NCBI RefSeq assembly: GCF_051020985.1
Contig: NW_027475138.1
Coordinates: forward strand, 620,001 to 684,000
Source: Nomia melanderi
Lineage: Eukaryota; Arthropoda; Insecta; Hymenoptera; Halictidae
Length of the DNA: 64,000 nt
Reading direction: 5' to 3'
A model generated the notes under the pieces. That model saw nothing but the letters and a program-made list of their open reading frames with translations, did not search any database and was not told the DNA's origin. The translations under genes were made by a program, and so were the position numbers. Position 1 is the first letter of the stretch; each line of letters begins with the position of its first letter. Below, in pieces: positions 35,694 through 49,370 of the stretch.

Positions 35694-38600
35694 TCGGGGA
35701 AAAATCCAATATATATCTGGTGATATCTCGGGTGCTATTAGAGATAGCGCAATAAACCAAAGTGAATTGTCTGCAGGAGGCCCTGGCGCATGAATCTGTG
35801 CAGCGGGAACGACCTCGGACCACCAGGGGCCGAGAAAACCGCAGTCTCATGGGGCCGGACACTCAGGGTCAGGGAAAAATCCAATATATATCTGGTGATA
35901 TCTCGGGCGCTATTAGAGATAGCGCAATAAATCAAAGTGCATTGTCTGTAGGAGACCCTGGCGCATGAACCTGTGCAGCGGGAACGACCTCGGACCACCA
36001 GGGGCCGAGAAAACGACCGTCTCATGGGGCCGGACGCTCAGGGTCCGTGAAAAATCCAATATATATCTGGTGATATCTCGGGTGCTATTAGGGATAGCGC
36101 AATAAACCAAAGTGAATTATCTGCAGGAGGCCCTGGCGCATGAATCTGTGCAACGGGAACGACCCCGGACGACCAGGGGCCGAGAAAACCACAGTCTCAT
36201 GGGGCCGGACACTCAGGGTCAGGGGAAAATCCAATATAGATCTGGTGATATCTCGGGTGCTATTACAGATAGCGCAATAAACCAAAGTGAATTATCTGCA
36301 GGAGGCCCTTGCGCATGAATCTGTGCAACGGGAACGTCCTCGGACCACCAGGGGCCGAGAAAACCACAGTCTCATGGGGCCGGACACTCAGGGTCAGGGT
36401 AAAATCCAATATATATCTGGTGATATCTCGGGTGCTATAACAGATAGCGCAATAAATCAAAGTGCATTGTCTGTAGGAGGCCCTGGCGCATGAATCTGTG
36501 CAGCGGGAACGACCTCGGACCACCAGGGGCCGAGAAAACCACAGTCTCATGGGGCCGGACACTCAGGGTCAGGGGAAAATCCAATATATATCTGGTGATA
36601 TCTCGGGTGCTATTACAGATAGAGCAATAAATCAAAGTGCATTGCCTGTAGGAGGCCCTGGCGCATGAACGTGTGCAGCGGGAACGACCTCGGACCACCA
36701 GGGGCCGAGATAACCACAGTCTCATGGGGCCGGACACTCAGGGTCAGGGGAAAATCCAATATAGATCTGGTGATATCTCGGGTGCTATTACAGATAGCGC
36801 AATAAACCAAAGTGAATTATCTGCAGGAGGCCCTTGCGCATGAATCTGTGCAACGGGAACGTCCTCGGACCACCAGGGGCCGAGAAAACCACAGTCTCAT
36901 GGGGCCGGACACTCAGGGTCAGGGTAAAATCCAATATATATCTGGTGATATCTCGGGTGCTATAACAGATAGCGCAATAAATCAAAGTGCATTGTCTGTA
37001 GGAGGCCCTGGCGCATGAATCTGTGCAGCGGGAACGACCTCGGACCACCAGGGGCCGAGAAAACCACAGTCTCATGGGGCCGGACACTCAGGGTCAGGGG
37101 AAAATCCAATATATATCTGGTGATATCTCGGGTGCTATTACAGATAGAGCAATAAATCAAAGTGCATTGCCTGTAGGAGGCCCTGGCGCATGAACGTGTG
37201 CAGCGGGAACGACCTCGGACCACCAGGGGCCGAGAAAACCGCAGTCTCATGGGGCCGGACACTCAGGGTCAGGGAAAAATCCAATATATATCTGGTGATA
37301 TCTCGGGCGCTATTAGAGATAGCGCAATAAGCCAAAGGGAATTATCTGCAGGAGGCCCTGGCGCATGCATCTGTGCAGCGGGAACGACCTAGGACCACCA
37401 GGGGCCGAGAAAACCACCGTCTCATGGGGCCGGACACTCAGGGTAAGGGAAAAATCCAATATATATCTGGTGATGTCTCGGGTGCTATTACAGATAGCGC
37501 AATAAACCAAAGTGAATTATCTGCAGGAGGCCCTTGCGCATGAATCTGTGCAACGGGAACGTCCTCGGACCACCAGGGGCCGAGAAAACCACAGTCTCAT
37601 GGGGCCGGACGCTCAGGGTCAGGGGAAAATCCAATATAGATCTGGTGATATCTCGGCTGCTATTACAGATAGCGCAATAAATCAAAGTGCATTACCTGTA
37701 GGAGGCCCTGGCGCATGAATCTGTGCAGCGGGAACGTCCTCGGACCTCCAGGGGCCGAGACAACGACCGTCTCATGGGGCCGGACACTCAGGGTCAGGGG
37801 AAAATCCAATATAGATCTGGTGATATCTCGGGTGCTATTACAGATAGCGCAATAAATCATAGTGCATTGTCTGTAGGAGGCCCTGGCGCATGAATCTGGC
37901 GAGCGGGAACGACCTCGGACCACCAGCGGCCGAGAAAACCACCGTCTCATGGGGCCGGACACTCAGGGTCGGGGAAAAATCCAATATATATCTGGTGATA
38001 TCTCGGGTGCTATTAGAGATAGCGCAATAAACCAAAGTGAATTGTCTGCAGGAGGCCCTGGCGCATGAATCTGTGCAGCGGGAACGACCTCGGACCACCA
38101 GGGGCCGAGAAAACCGCAGTCTCATGGGGCCGGACACTCAGGGTCAAGGAAAAATCCAATATATATCTGGTGATATCTCGGGCGCTATTAGAGATAGCGC
38201 AATAAATCAAAGTGCATTGTCTGTAGGAGGCCCTGGCGCATGAATCTGTGCAGCGGGAACGACCTCGGAACACCAGGGGCCGAGAAAACCACCGTCTCAT
38301 GGGGCAGGACACTCAGGGTCAGTGAAAAATCCAATATATATCTGGTGATATCTCGGGTGCTATTACAGATAGCGCAATAAATCAAAGTGCATTGTCTGCA
38401 GGAGGCCCTGGCGCATGAATCTGTGCAACGGGAACGACCTCGGACCACCAGGGGCCGAGAAAACCACAGACTCATGGGGCCGGATACTCAGGGTCAGGGG
38501 AAAATCCAATATAGATCTGGTGATATCTCGGGTGCTATTACAGATAGCGCAATAAATCATAGTGCATTGTCTGTAGGAGGCCCTGGCGCATGAATCTGGC

Positions 38601-39369
38601 CAGCGGGAACGACCTCGGACCACCAGCGGCCGAGAAAACCACCGTCTCATGGGGCCGGACACTCAGGGTCGGGGAAAAATCCAATATATATCTGGTGATA
38701 TCTCGGGTGCTATTAGAGATAGCGCAATAAACCAAAGTGAATTGTCTGCAGGAGGCCCTGGCGCATGAATCTGTGCAGCGGGAACGACCTCGGACCACCA
38801 GGGGCCGAGAAAACCGCAGTCTCATGGGGCCGGACACTCAGGGTCAGGGAAAAATCCAATATATATCTGGTGATATCTCGGGCGCTATTAGAGATAGCGC
38901 AATAAATCAAAGTGCATTGTCTGTAGGAGACCCTGGCGCATGAACCTGTGCAGCGGGAACGACCTCGGACCACCAGGGGCCGAGAAAACGACCGTCTCAT
39001 GGGGCCGGACGCTCAGGGTCCGTGAAAAATCCAATATATATCTGGTGATATCTCGGGTGCTATTAGGGATAGCGCAATAAACCAAAGTGAATTATCTGCA
39101 GGAGGCCCTGGCGCATGAATCTGTGCAACGGGAACGACCCCGGACGACCAGGGGCCGAGAAAACCACAGTCTCATGGGGCCGGACACTCAGGGTCAGGGG
39201 AAAATCCAATATAGATCTGGTGATATCTCGGGTGCTATTACAGATAGCGCAATAAACCAAAGTGAATTATCTGCAGGAGGCCCTTGCGCATGAATCTGTG
39301 CAACGGGAACGTCCTCGGACCACCAGGGGCCGAGAAAACCACAGTCTCATGGGGCCGGACACTCAGGGT
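35694..39369. repeat. 21-monomer insert between A2 and B2, nested duplications
   Basis: Exactly 3,675 bp, or 21 x 175, separate the end of the A2 match from the start of the B2 match. B1 follows A1 directly, so this is extra material. It consists of class I monomers arranged as overlapping copies: 35,563-36,435 matches 38,538-39,410 (offset 2,975, 17 monomers), and 37,138-37,480 matches 39,588-39,930 (offset 2,450). The difference of 525 bp is the 3-monomer duplication listed next. Markers are GTCCGTGAAAAATCC, TATTAGGGATAGC and GACCCCGGACGACC. Confidence 0.85.
36186..37235. repeat. 3-monomer tandem duplication (525 bp unit)
   Basis: Bases 36,186-36,710 and 36,711-37,235 share GGCCCTTGCGC, GAACGTCCTCGGACC, GCTATAACAGATAG, GATAGAGCAATAAATC, GCATTGCCTG and GAACGTGTGCAGC in order. 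GAGATAACCACAG at the junction is unique and marks the joint. Confidence 0.9.
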
Positions 39370-42300
39370 CAGGGTAAAATCCAATATATATCTGGTGATA
39401 TCTCGGGTGCTATAACAGATAGCGCAATAAATCAAAGTGCATTGTCTGTAGGAGGCCCTGGCGCATGAATCTGTGCAGCGGGAACGACCTCGGACCACCA
39501 GGGGCCGAGAAAACCACAGTCTCATGGGGCCGGACACTCAGGGTCAGGGGAAAATCCAATATATATCTGGTGATATCTCGGGTGCTATTACAGATAGAGC
39601 AATAAATCAAAGTGCATTGCCTGTAGGAGGCCCTGGCGCATGAACGTGTGCAGCGGGAACGACCTCGGACCACCAGGGGCCGAGAAAACCGCAGTCTCAT
39701 GGGGCCGGACACTCAGGGTCAGGGAAAAATCCAATATATATCTGGTGATATCTCGGGCGCTATTAGAGATAGCGCAATAAGCCAAAGGGAATTATCTGCA
39801 GGAGGCCCTGGCGCATGCATCTGTGCAGCGGGAACGACCTAGGACCACCAGGGGCCGAGAAAACCACCGTCTCATGGGGCCGGACACTCAGGGTAAGGGA
39901 AAAATCCAATATATATCTGGTGATGTCTCGGGTGCTATTACAGATAGCGCAATAAACCAAAGTGAATTATCTGCAGGAGGCCCTTGCGCATGAATCTGTG
40001 CAACGGGAACTTCCTCGGACCACCAGGGGCCGAGAAAACCACAGTCTCATGGGGCCGGACACTCAGGGTCAGGGAAAAATCCAATATATATCTGGTGATA
40101 TCTCGGGCGCTATTAGAGATAGCGCAATAAATCAAAGTGCATTGTCTGTAGGAGGCCCTGGCGCTTGAATCTGTGCAGCGGGAACGACCTCGGAACACCA
40201 GGGGCCGAGAAAACCACCGTCTCATGGGGCAGGACACTCAGGGTCAGTGAAAAATCCAATATATATCTGGTGATATCTCGGGTGCTATTACAGATAGCGC
40301 AATAAATCAAAGTGCATTGTCTGTAGGAGACGCTGGCGCATGAACCTGTTCAGCGGGAACGTTCTCGGACCACCAGGGGCCGAGAAAACGACCGTCTCAT
40401 GGGGCCGGACGCTCAGGGTCAGTGAAAAATCCAATATATATCTGGTGATATCTCGGGTGCTATTAGAGATAGCGCAATAAACAAAAGTGAATTATCTGCA
40501 GGAGGCCCTGGCGCATGAATCTGTGCAACGGGAACGACCTCGGACCACCAGGGGCCAAGAAAACCACAGTCTCATGGGGCCGGATACTCAGGGTCAGGGG
40601 AAAATCCAATATAGATCTGGTGATATCTCGGGTGCTATTACAGATAGCGCAATAAATCATAGTGCATTGTCTGTAGGAGACCCTGGCGCATGAATCTGGC
40701 CAGCGGGAACGACCTCGGACCACCAGCGGCCGAGAAAACCACCGTCTCATGGGGCCGGACACTCAGGGTCGGGGAAAAATCAAATATATATCTGGTGATA
40801 TCTCGGGTGCTATTAGAGATAGCGCAATAAACCAAAGTGAATTGTCTGCAGGAGGCCCTGGCGCATGAATCTGTGCAGCAGGAACGACCTCGGACCACCA
40901 GGGGCCGAGAAAACCGCAGTCTCATGGGGCCGGACACTCAGGGTCAGGGAAAAATCCAATATATATCTGGTGATATCTCGGGTGCTATTACAGATAGCGC
41001 AATAAATCAAAGTGCATTGTCTGTAGGAGACGCTGGCGCATGAACCTGTTCAGCGGGAACGTTCTCGGACCACCAGGGGCCGAGAAAACGACCGTCTCAT
41101 GGGGCCGGACGCTCAGGGTCAGTGAAAAATCCAATATATATCTGGTGATATCTCGGGTGCTATTAGAGATAGCGCAATAAACCAAAGTGAATTATCTGCA
41201 GGAGGCCCTGGCGCATGAATCTGTGCAACGGGAACGACCTCGGACCACCAGGGGCCAAGAAAACCACAGTCTCATGGGGCCGGATACTCAGGGTGAGGGG
41301 AAAATCCAATATAGATCTGGTGATATCTCGGGTGCTATTACAGATAGCGCAATAAATCATAGTGCATTGTCTGTAGGAGACCCTGGCGCATGAATCTGGC
41401 CAGCGGGAACGACCTCGGACCACCAGCGGCCGAGAAAACCACCGTCTCATGGGGCCGGACACTCAGGGTCGGGGAAAAATCCAATATATATCTGGTGATA
41501 TCTCGGGTGCTATTAGAGATAGCGCAATAAACCAAAGTGAATTGTCTGCAGGAGGCCCTGGCGCATGAATCTGTGCAGCGGGAACGATCTCGGACCATCA
41601 GGGGCCGAGACATCCACCGTCTCACGGGGCCGGACACTCAGGGTCAGGGAAAAATCCAATATATATGTGGTGATATCTCGGGTGCTATTACAGATAGCGC
41701 AATAAATCAAAGTGCATTGTCTGTAGGAGGCCCTGGCGCATGAATCTGTGCAGCGGGAACGACCTCGGACCACCAGGGCCCGAGAAAACGACCGTCTCAT
41801 GGGGCCGGACGCCAGGGTCAGTGAAAAATCCAATATATATCTGGTGATATCTCGGGTGCTATTACAGATAGCGCAATAAATCAAAGTGCATTGTCTGTAG
41901 GAGGCCCTGGCGCATGAATCTGTGCAGCGGGAACGACCTCGGACCACCAGGGGCCGAGAAAACCACAGTCCCATGGAGCCGGACACTCAGGGTCAGGGGA
42001 AAATCCAGTATATATCTCTTGATATCTCGGGTGCTATTAGAGATAGCGCAATAAACCAAAGTGAATTATCTGCAGGAGGCCCTGGCGCATGAATCTGTGC
42101 AGCGGGAACGTCCTCGGACCCCCAGGGGCCGAGACAACCACCGTCTCATGGGGCCGGACACTCAGGGTCAGTGAAAAATCCAATATATATCTGGTGATAT
42201 CTTGGGTGCTATTACAGATAGCGCAATAAATCAAAGTGCATTGTCTGTAGGAGGCCCTGGCGGATGAATCTGTGCAGCGGGAACGACCTCGGACCACCAG

Positions 42301-44676
42301 GGGCCGAGAAAACCTCAGTCTCATGGGGCCGGGCACTCAGGGTCAGGGGAAAATCCAGTATATATCTGGTGATATCTCGGGTGCTATTAGAGATAGCGCA
42401 ATAAACCAAAGTGAATTATCTGCAGGATGCCCTGGCGCATGAATCTGTGCAAGCGGGAACGTCCTCGGACATCCTGGGGCCGAGACAACCACCGTCTCAT
42501 GGGGCCGGACGCTCAGGGTCAGGGTAAAATCCAATATATATCTGGTGATATCTCGGGTGCTATTACAGATAGCGCAATAAATCAAAGTGCATTGTCTGTA
42601 GGAGGCCCTGGCGCATGAATCTGTGCAGCGGGAACGACGTCGGACCACCAGGGGCCGAAAAAACCACAGTCTCATGGGGCCGGACCCTCATGGTCAGGGT
42701 AAAATCCATTATATATCTGGTGATATCTCGTGTGCTATTACAGATAGCGCAATAAATCAAAGTGCATTGTCTGTAGGAGGCCCTGGCGCATGAATCTGTG
42801 CAGCGGGAACGACCTCGGACCACCAGGGGCCGAGAAAACCACAGTCTCATGGGGCCGGACACTCAGGATCAGGGGAAAATCCAATATATATCTGGTGATA
42901 TCTCGGGTGCTATTAGAGATAGCGCAATAAACCAAAGTGAATTATCTGCAGGAGGCCCTGGCGCATGAATCTGTGCAGCGGGAACGACCTCGGACCACCA
43001 GGGGCCGAAAAAACCACAGTCTCATGGGGCCGGACACTCAGGGTCAGGGGAAAATCCAATATAGATCTGGTGATATCTCGGGTGCTATTACAGATAGCGC
43101 AATAAATCAAAGTGCATTGTCTGTAGGAGGCCCTGGCGCATGAATCTGTGCAGCGGGAACGACCTAGGACCACCCGGGGCCGAGACAACCACCGTCTCAT
43201 GGGGCCGGACACTCAGGGTCAGGGGAAAATCCAGTATATATCTGGTGATATCTCGGGTGCTATTAGAGATAGCGTAATAAACCAAAGTGCATTGTCTGTA
43301 GGAGGCCCTGGCGCATGAATCTGTGCAGCGGGAACGACCTCGGACCACGAGGGGCCGAGAAAACCACAGTCTCATGGGGCCGGACACTCAGGGTCAGGGG
43401 AAAATCCAGTATATATCTGGTGATATCTCGTGTGCTATTACAGATAGCGCAATAAATCAAAGTGCATTGTCTGTAGGAGGCCCTGGCGCATGAATCTGTG
43501 CCGCGGGAACGACCTCGGACCACCAGGGGCCGAGAAAACCACAGTCTCATGGGGCCGGACACTCAGGGTCGGGGAAAAATCCAATATATATCTGGTGATA
43601 TCTCGGGTGCTATTAGAGATAGCGCAATAAACCAAAGTGAATTGTCTGCAGGAGGCCCTGGCGCATGAATCTGTGCAGCGGGAACGATCTCGGACCATCA
43701 GGGGCCGAGACATCCACCGTCTCATGGGGCCGGACACTCAGGGTCAGGGAAAAATCCAATATATATCTGGTGATATCTCGGATGCTATTACAGATAGCGC
43801 AATAAATCAAAGTGCATTGTCTGTAGGAGGCCCTGGCGCATGAATCCGTGCAGCGGGAACGACCTCGGACCACCAGGGGCCGAGAAAACCACAGTCTCAT
43901 GGGGCCGGACACTCAGGGTCAGGGGAAAATCCAATATATATCTGGTGATATCTCGGGTGCTATTACAGATAGAGCAATAAATCAAAGTGCATTGTCTGCA
44001 GGAGGCCCTGGCGCATGAATCTGTGCAGCAGGAACGACCTCGGACCACCAGGGGCCGAGAAAACCGCAGTCTCATGGGGCCGGACACTCAGGGTCAGGGA
44101 AAAATCCAATATATATCTGGTGATATCTCGGGCGCTATTAGAGATAGCGCAATAAATCAAAGTGCATTGTCTGTAGGAGGCCCTGGCGCATGAATCTGTG
44201 CAGCGGGAACGACCTCGGAACACCAGGGGCCGAGAAAACCACCGTCTCATGGGGCAGGACACTCAGGGTCAGTGAAAAATCCAATATATATCTGGTGATA
44301 TCTCGGGTGCTATTACAGATAGCGCAATAAATCAAAGTGCATTGTCTGTAGGAGACGCTGGCGCATGAACCTGTTCAGCGGGAACGTTCTCGGACCACCA
44401 GGGGCCGAGAAAACGACCGTCTCATGGGGCCGGACGCTCAGGGTCAGTGAAAAATCCAATATATATCTGGTGATATCTCGGGTGCTATTAGAGATAGCGC
44501 AATAAACCAAAGTGAATTATCTGCAGGAGGCCCTGGCGCATGAATCTGTGCAACGGGAACGACCTCGGACCACCAGGGGCCAAGAAAACCACAGTCTCAT
44601 GGGGCCGGATACTCAGGGTGAGGGGAAAATCCAATATAGATCTGGTGATATCTCGGGTGCTATTACAGATAGCGCA
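39369..44676. repeat. Class I block B2, second copy of B1
   Basis: Collinear with B1, with two extra monomers at about 42,689-43,038 (CTCATGGTCAGGGTAAAATCCATT type). The length lesions at 27,286 and 27,921 have exact partners here at about 41,812 and 42,447, confirming shared ancestry. No genes. Confidence 0.9.
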
Positions 44677-47600
44677 ATAAATCATAGTGCATTGTCTGTA
44701 GGAGACCCTGGCGCATGAATCTGGCCAGCGGGAACGACCTCGGACCACCAGCGGCCGAGAAAACCACCGTCTCATGGGGCCGGACACTCAGGGTCGGGGA
44801 AAAATCCAATATATATCTGGTGATATCTCGGGTGCTATTAGAGATAGCGCAATAAACCAAAGTGAATTGTCTGCAGGAGGCCCTGGCGCATGAATCTGTG
44901 CAGCGGGAACGATCTCGGACCATCAGGGGCCGAGACATCCACCGTCTCACGGGGCCGGACACTCAGGGTCAGGGAAAAATCCAATATATATGTGGTGATA
45001 TCTCGGGTGCTATTACAGATAGCGCAATAAATCAAAGTGCATTGTCTGTAGGAGGCCCTGGCGCATGAATCTGTGCAGCGGGAACGACCTCGGACCACCA
45101 GGGCCCGAGAAAACGACCGTTTCATGGGGCCGGACGCTCAGGGTCAGTGAAAAATCCAATATATATCTGGTGGTATCTCGGGTGCTATTACAGATAGCGC
45201 AATAAATCAAAGTGCATTGTCTGTAGGAGGCCCTGGCGCATGAATCTGTGCAGCGGGAACGACCTCGGACCACCAGGGGCCGAAAAAACCACAGTCCCAT
45301 GGAGCCGGACACTCAGGGTCAGGGGAAAATCCAGTATATATCTCTTGATATCTCGGGTGCTATTAGAGATAGCGCAATAAACCAAAGTGAATTATCTGCA
45401 GGAGGCCCTGGCGCATGAATCTGTGCAGCGGGAACGTCCTCGGACCCCCAGGGGCCGAGACAACCACCGTCTCATGGGGCCGGACACTCAGGGTCAGTGA
45501 AAAATCCAATATATATCTGGTGATATCTTGGGTGCTATTACAGATAGCGCAATAAATCAAAGTGCTTTGTCTGTAGGAGGCCCTGGCGGATGAATCTGTG
45601 CAGCGGGAACGACCTCGGACCACCAGGGGCCGAGAAAACCACAGTCTCATGGGGCCGGACCCTCATGGTCAGGGTAAAATCCATTATATATCTGGTGATA
45701 TCTCGTGTGCTATTACAGATAGCGCAATAAATCAAAGTGCATTGTCTGTAGGAGGCCCTGGCGCATGAATCTGTGCAGCGGGAACGATCTCGGACCATCA
45801 GGGGCCGAGACATCCACCGTCTCACGGGGCCGGACACTCAGGGTCAGGGAAAAATCCAATATATATGTGGTGATATCTCGGGTGCTATTACAGATAGCGC
45901 AATAAATCAAAGTGCATTGTCTGTAGGTGGCCCTGGCGCATGAATCTGTGCAGCGGGAACGACCTCGGACCACCAGGGCCCGAGAAAACGACCGTCTCAT
46001 GGGGCCGGACGCTCAGGGTCAGTGAAAAATCCAATATATATCTGGTGATATCTCGGGTGCTATTACAGATAGCGCAATAAATCAAAGTGCATTGTCTGTA
46101 GGAGGCCCTGGCGCATGAATCTGTGCAGCGGGAACGACCTCGGACCACCAGGGGCCGAGAAAACCACAGTCCCATGGAGCCGGACACTCAGGGTCAGGGG
46201 AAAATCCAGTATATATCTCTTGATATCTCGGGTGCTATTAGAGATAGCGCAATAAACCAAAGTGAATTATCTGCAGGAGGCTCTGGCGCATGAATCTGTG
46301 CAGCGGGAACGTCCTCGGACCCCCAGGGGCCGAGACAACCACCGTCTCATGGGGCCGGACACTCAGGGTCAGTGAAAAATCCAATATATATCTGGTGATA
46401 TCTTGGGTGCTATTACAGATAGCGCAATAAATCAAAGTGCATTGTCTGTAGGAGGCCCTGGCGGATGAATCTGTGCAGCGGGAACGACCTCGGACCACCA
46501 GGGGCCGAGAAAACCACAGTCTCATGGGGCCGGACCCTCATGGTCAGGGTAAAATCCATTATATATCTGGTGATATCTCGTGTGCTATTACAGATAGCGC
46601 AATAAATCAAAGTGCATTGTCTGTAGGAGGCCCTGGCGCATGAATCTGTGCAGCGGGAACGACCTCGGACCACCAGGGGCCGAGAAAACCACAGTCTCAT
46701 GGGGCCGGACACTCAGGGTCAGGGGAAAATCCAATATATATCTGGTGATATCTCGGGTGCTATTAGAGATAGCGCAATAAACCAAAGTGAATTATCTGCA
46801 GGAGGCCCTGGCGCATGAATCTGTGCAGCGGGAACGACCTCGGACCACCAGGGGCCGAAAAAACCACAGTCTCATGGGGCCGGACACTCAGGGTCAGGGG
46901 AAAATCCAATATAGATCTGGTGATATCTCGGGTGCTATTACAGATAGCGCAATAAATCAAAGTGCATTGTCTGTAGGAGGCCCTGGCGCATGAATCTGTG
47001 CAGCGGGAACGACCTAGGACCACCCGGGGCCGAGACAACCACCGTCTCATGGGGCCGGACACTCAGGGTCAGGGGAAAATCCAGTATATATCTGGTGATA
47101 TCTCGGGTGCTATTAGAGATAGCGTAATAAACCAAAGTGCATTGTCTGTAGGAGGCCCTGGCGCATGAATCTGTGCAGCGGGAACGACCTCGGACCACGA
47201 GGGGCCGAGAAAACCACAGTCTCATGGGGCCGGACACTCAGGGTCAGGGGAAAATCCAGTATATATCTGGTGATATCTCGTGTGCTATTACAGATAGCGC
47301 AATAAATCAAAGTGCATTGTCTGTAGGAGGCCCTGGCGCATGAATCTGTGCCGCGGGAACGACCTCGGACCACCAGGGGCCGAGAAAACCACAGTCTCAT
47401 GGGGCCGGACACTCAGGGTCGGGGAAAAATCCAATATATATCTGGTGATATCTCGGGTGCTATTAGAGATAGCGCAATAAACCAAAGTGAATTGTCTGCA
47501 GGAGGCCCTGGCGCATGAATCTGTGCAGCGGGAACGATCTCGGACCATCAGGGGCCGAGACATCCACCGTCTCATGGGGCCGGACACTCAGGGTCAGGGA

Positions 47601-49370
47601 AAAATCCAATATATATCTGGTGATATCTCGGATGCTATTACAGATAGCGCAATAAATCAAAGTGCATTGTCTGTAGGAGGCCCTGGCGCATGAATCCGTG
47701 CAGCGGGAACGACCTCGGACCACCAGGGGCCGAGAAAACCACAGTCTCATGGGGCCGGACACTCAGGGTCAGGGGAAAATCCAATATATATCTGGTGATA
47801 TCTCGGGTGCTATTACAGATAGAGCAATAAATCAAAGTGCATTGTCTGTAGGAGGCCCTGGCGCATGAATGTGTGCAGCGGGAACGACCTCGGACCACCA
47901 GGGGCCGAGAAAACCGCAGTCTCATGGGGCCGGACACTCAGGGTCAGGGAAAAATCCAATATATATCTGGTGATATCTCGGGCGCTATTAGAGATAGCGC
48001 AATAAATCAAAGTGCATTGTCTGTAGGAGGCCCTGGCGCATGAATCTGTGCAGCGGGAACGACCTCGGAACACCAGGGACCGAGAAAACCACCGTCTCAT
48101 GGGGCCGGACACTCAGGGTCAGTGAAAAATCCAATATATATGTGGTGATATCTCGGGTGCTATTACAGATAGCGCAATAAATCAAAGTGCATTGTCTGTA
48201 GGAGACCCTGGCGCATGAACCTGCGAAGCGGGAACGACCTCGGACCACCAGGGGCCGAGAAAACGACCGTCTCATGGGGCCGGACGCTCAGGGTGAGTGA
48301 AAAATCCAATATATATCTGGTGATATCTCGGGTGCTATTAGAGATAGCGCAATAAACCAAAGTGAATTATCTGCAGGAGGCCCTGGCGCATGAATCTGTG
48401 CAACGGGAACGACCCCGGACCACCAGGGGCCGAGAAAACCACAGTCTCATGGGGCCGGACACTCAGGGTCAGGGGAAAATCCAATATAGATCTGGTGATA
48501 TCTCGGGTGCTATTACACATAGCGCAATAAACCAAAGTGAATTATCTGAAGGAGGCCCTTGCGCATGAATCTGTGCAACGGGAACGTCCTCGGACCACCA
48601 AGGGCCGAGAAAACCACAGTCTCATGGGGCCGGACACTCAGGGTCAGTGGAAAATCCAATATAGATCTGGTGATATCTCGGGTGCTATTACAGATAGCGC
48701 AATAAATCAAAGTGCATTACCTGTAGGAGGCCCTGGCGCATGAATCTGTGCAGCGGGAACGTCCTCGCACCTCCAGGGGCCGAGACAACGACCGTCTCAT
48801 GGGGCCGGACACTCAGGGTCAGGGTAAAATCCAATATATATCTGGTGATATCTCGGGTGCTATAACAGATAGCGCTATAAATCAAAGTGCATTGTCTGTA
48901 GGAGGCCCTGGCGCATGAATCTGTGCAGCGGGAACGACCTCGGACCACCAGGGGCCGAGAAAACCACAGTCTCATGGGGCCGGACACTCAGGGTCAGGGG
49001 AAAATCCAATATATATCTGGTGATATCTCGGGTGCTATTACAGATAGAGCAATAAATCAAAGTGCATTGTCTGTAGGAGGCCCTGGCGCATGAATGTGTG
49101 CAGCGGGAACGACCTCGGACCACCAGGGGCCGAGAAAACCGCAGTCTCATGGGGCCGGACACTCAGGGTCAGGGAAAAATCCAATATATATCTGGTGATA
49201 TCTCGGGCGCTATTAGAGATAGCGCAATAAGCCAAAGGGAATTATCTGCAGGAGGCCCTGGCGCATGCATCTGTGCAGCGGGAACGACCTAGGACCACCA
49301 GGGGCCGAGAAAACCACCGTCTCATGGGGCCGGACACTCAGGGTAAGGGAAAAATCCAATATATATCTGG
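44676..49370. repeat. Class I zone 3, reuse of B modules
   Basis: The segment from 44,313 repeats 40,988 onward at an offset of 3,325 bp (19 monomers). From 46,413 on it repeats 42,563 onward at 3,850 bp; the 525 bp difference reflects additional inserted monomers. The stretch from about 46,400 to 49,350 recurs at 59,890-62,830 (offset 13,476). Markers are CCATCAGGGGCCGAGACATCC, CTCGGATGCTATTACAG, and GAATCCGTGCAGCGG. No genes. Confidence 0.85.
44838..46587. repeat. 5-monomer tandem duplication (875 bp unit)
   Basis: Five monomers (44,838-45,712) are followed by a copy (45,713-46,587). Both contain, in order, the GATCTCGGACCATCAGG/CTCACGGGG monomer, the CAGGGCCCGAGAAAACGACC monomer, the CCCATGGAGCC monomer with TATATCTCTTGATATC, and the GACCCCCAGGGG monomer. 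Small differences (GGTATCTCGG, GTTTCATGGGG, GTGCTTTGTC) distinguish the copies. Confidence 0.88.

Larger units (their letters stand above)
29800..35694. repeat. Class II block A2, second copy of A1
   Basis: Starts with TCTGGACGAGG and GACCTCGGTCCACC exactly as at 17,922, but joined upstream to B-type sequence. Matching offsets step through 11,899, 11,724, 11,549, 11,199, 11,376 and 10,851 bp. This means A2 lacks 1, 1, 2 and 3 monomers at four places and gains one monomer plus 2 bp at one place. The match ends at 35,694, where GGTCGGGGAAA replaces GGTCAGGGTAAA. The block contains three diverged-core monomers and one chimeric monomer. No genes. Confidence 0.92.
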
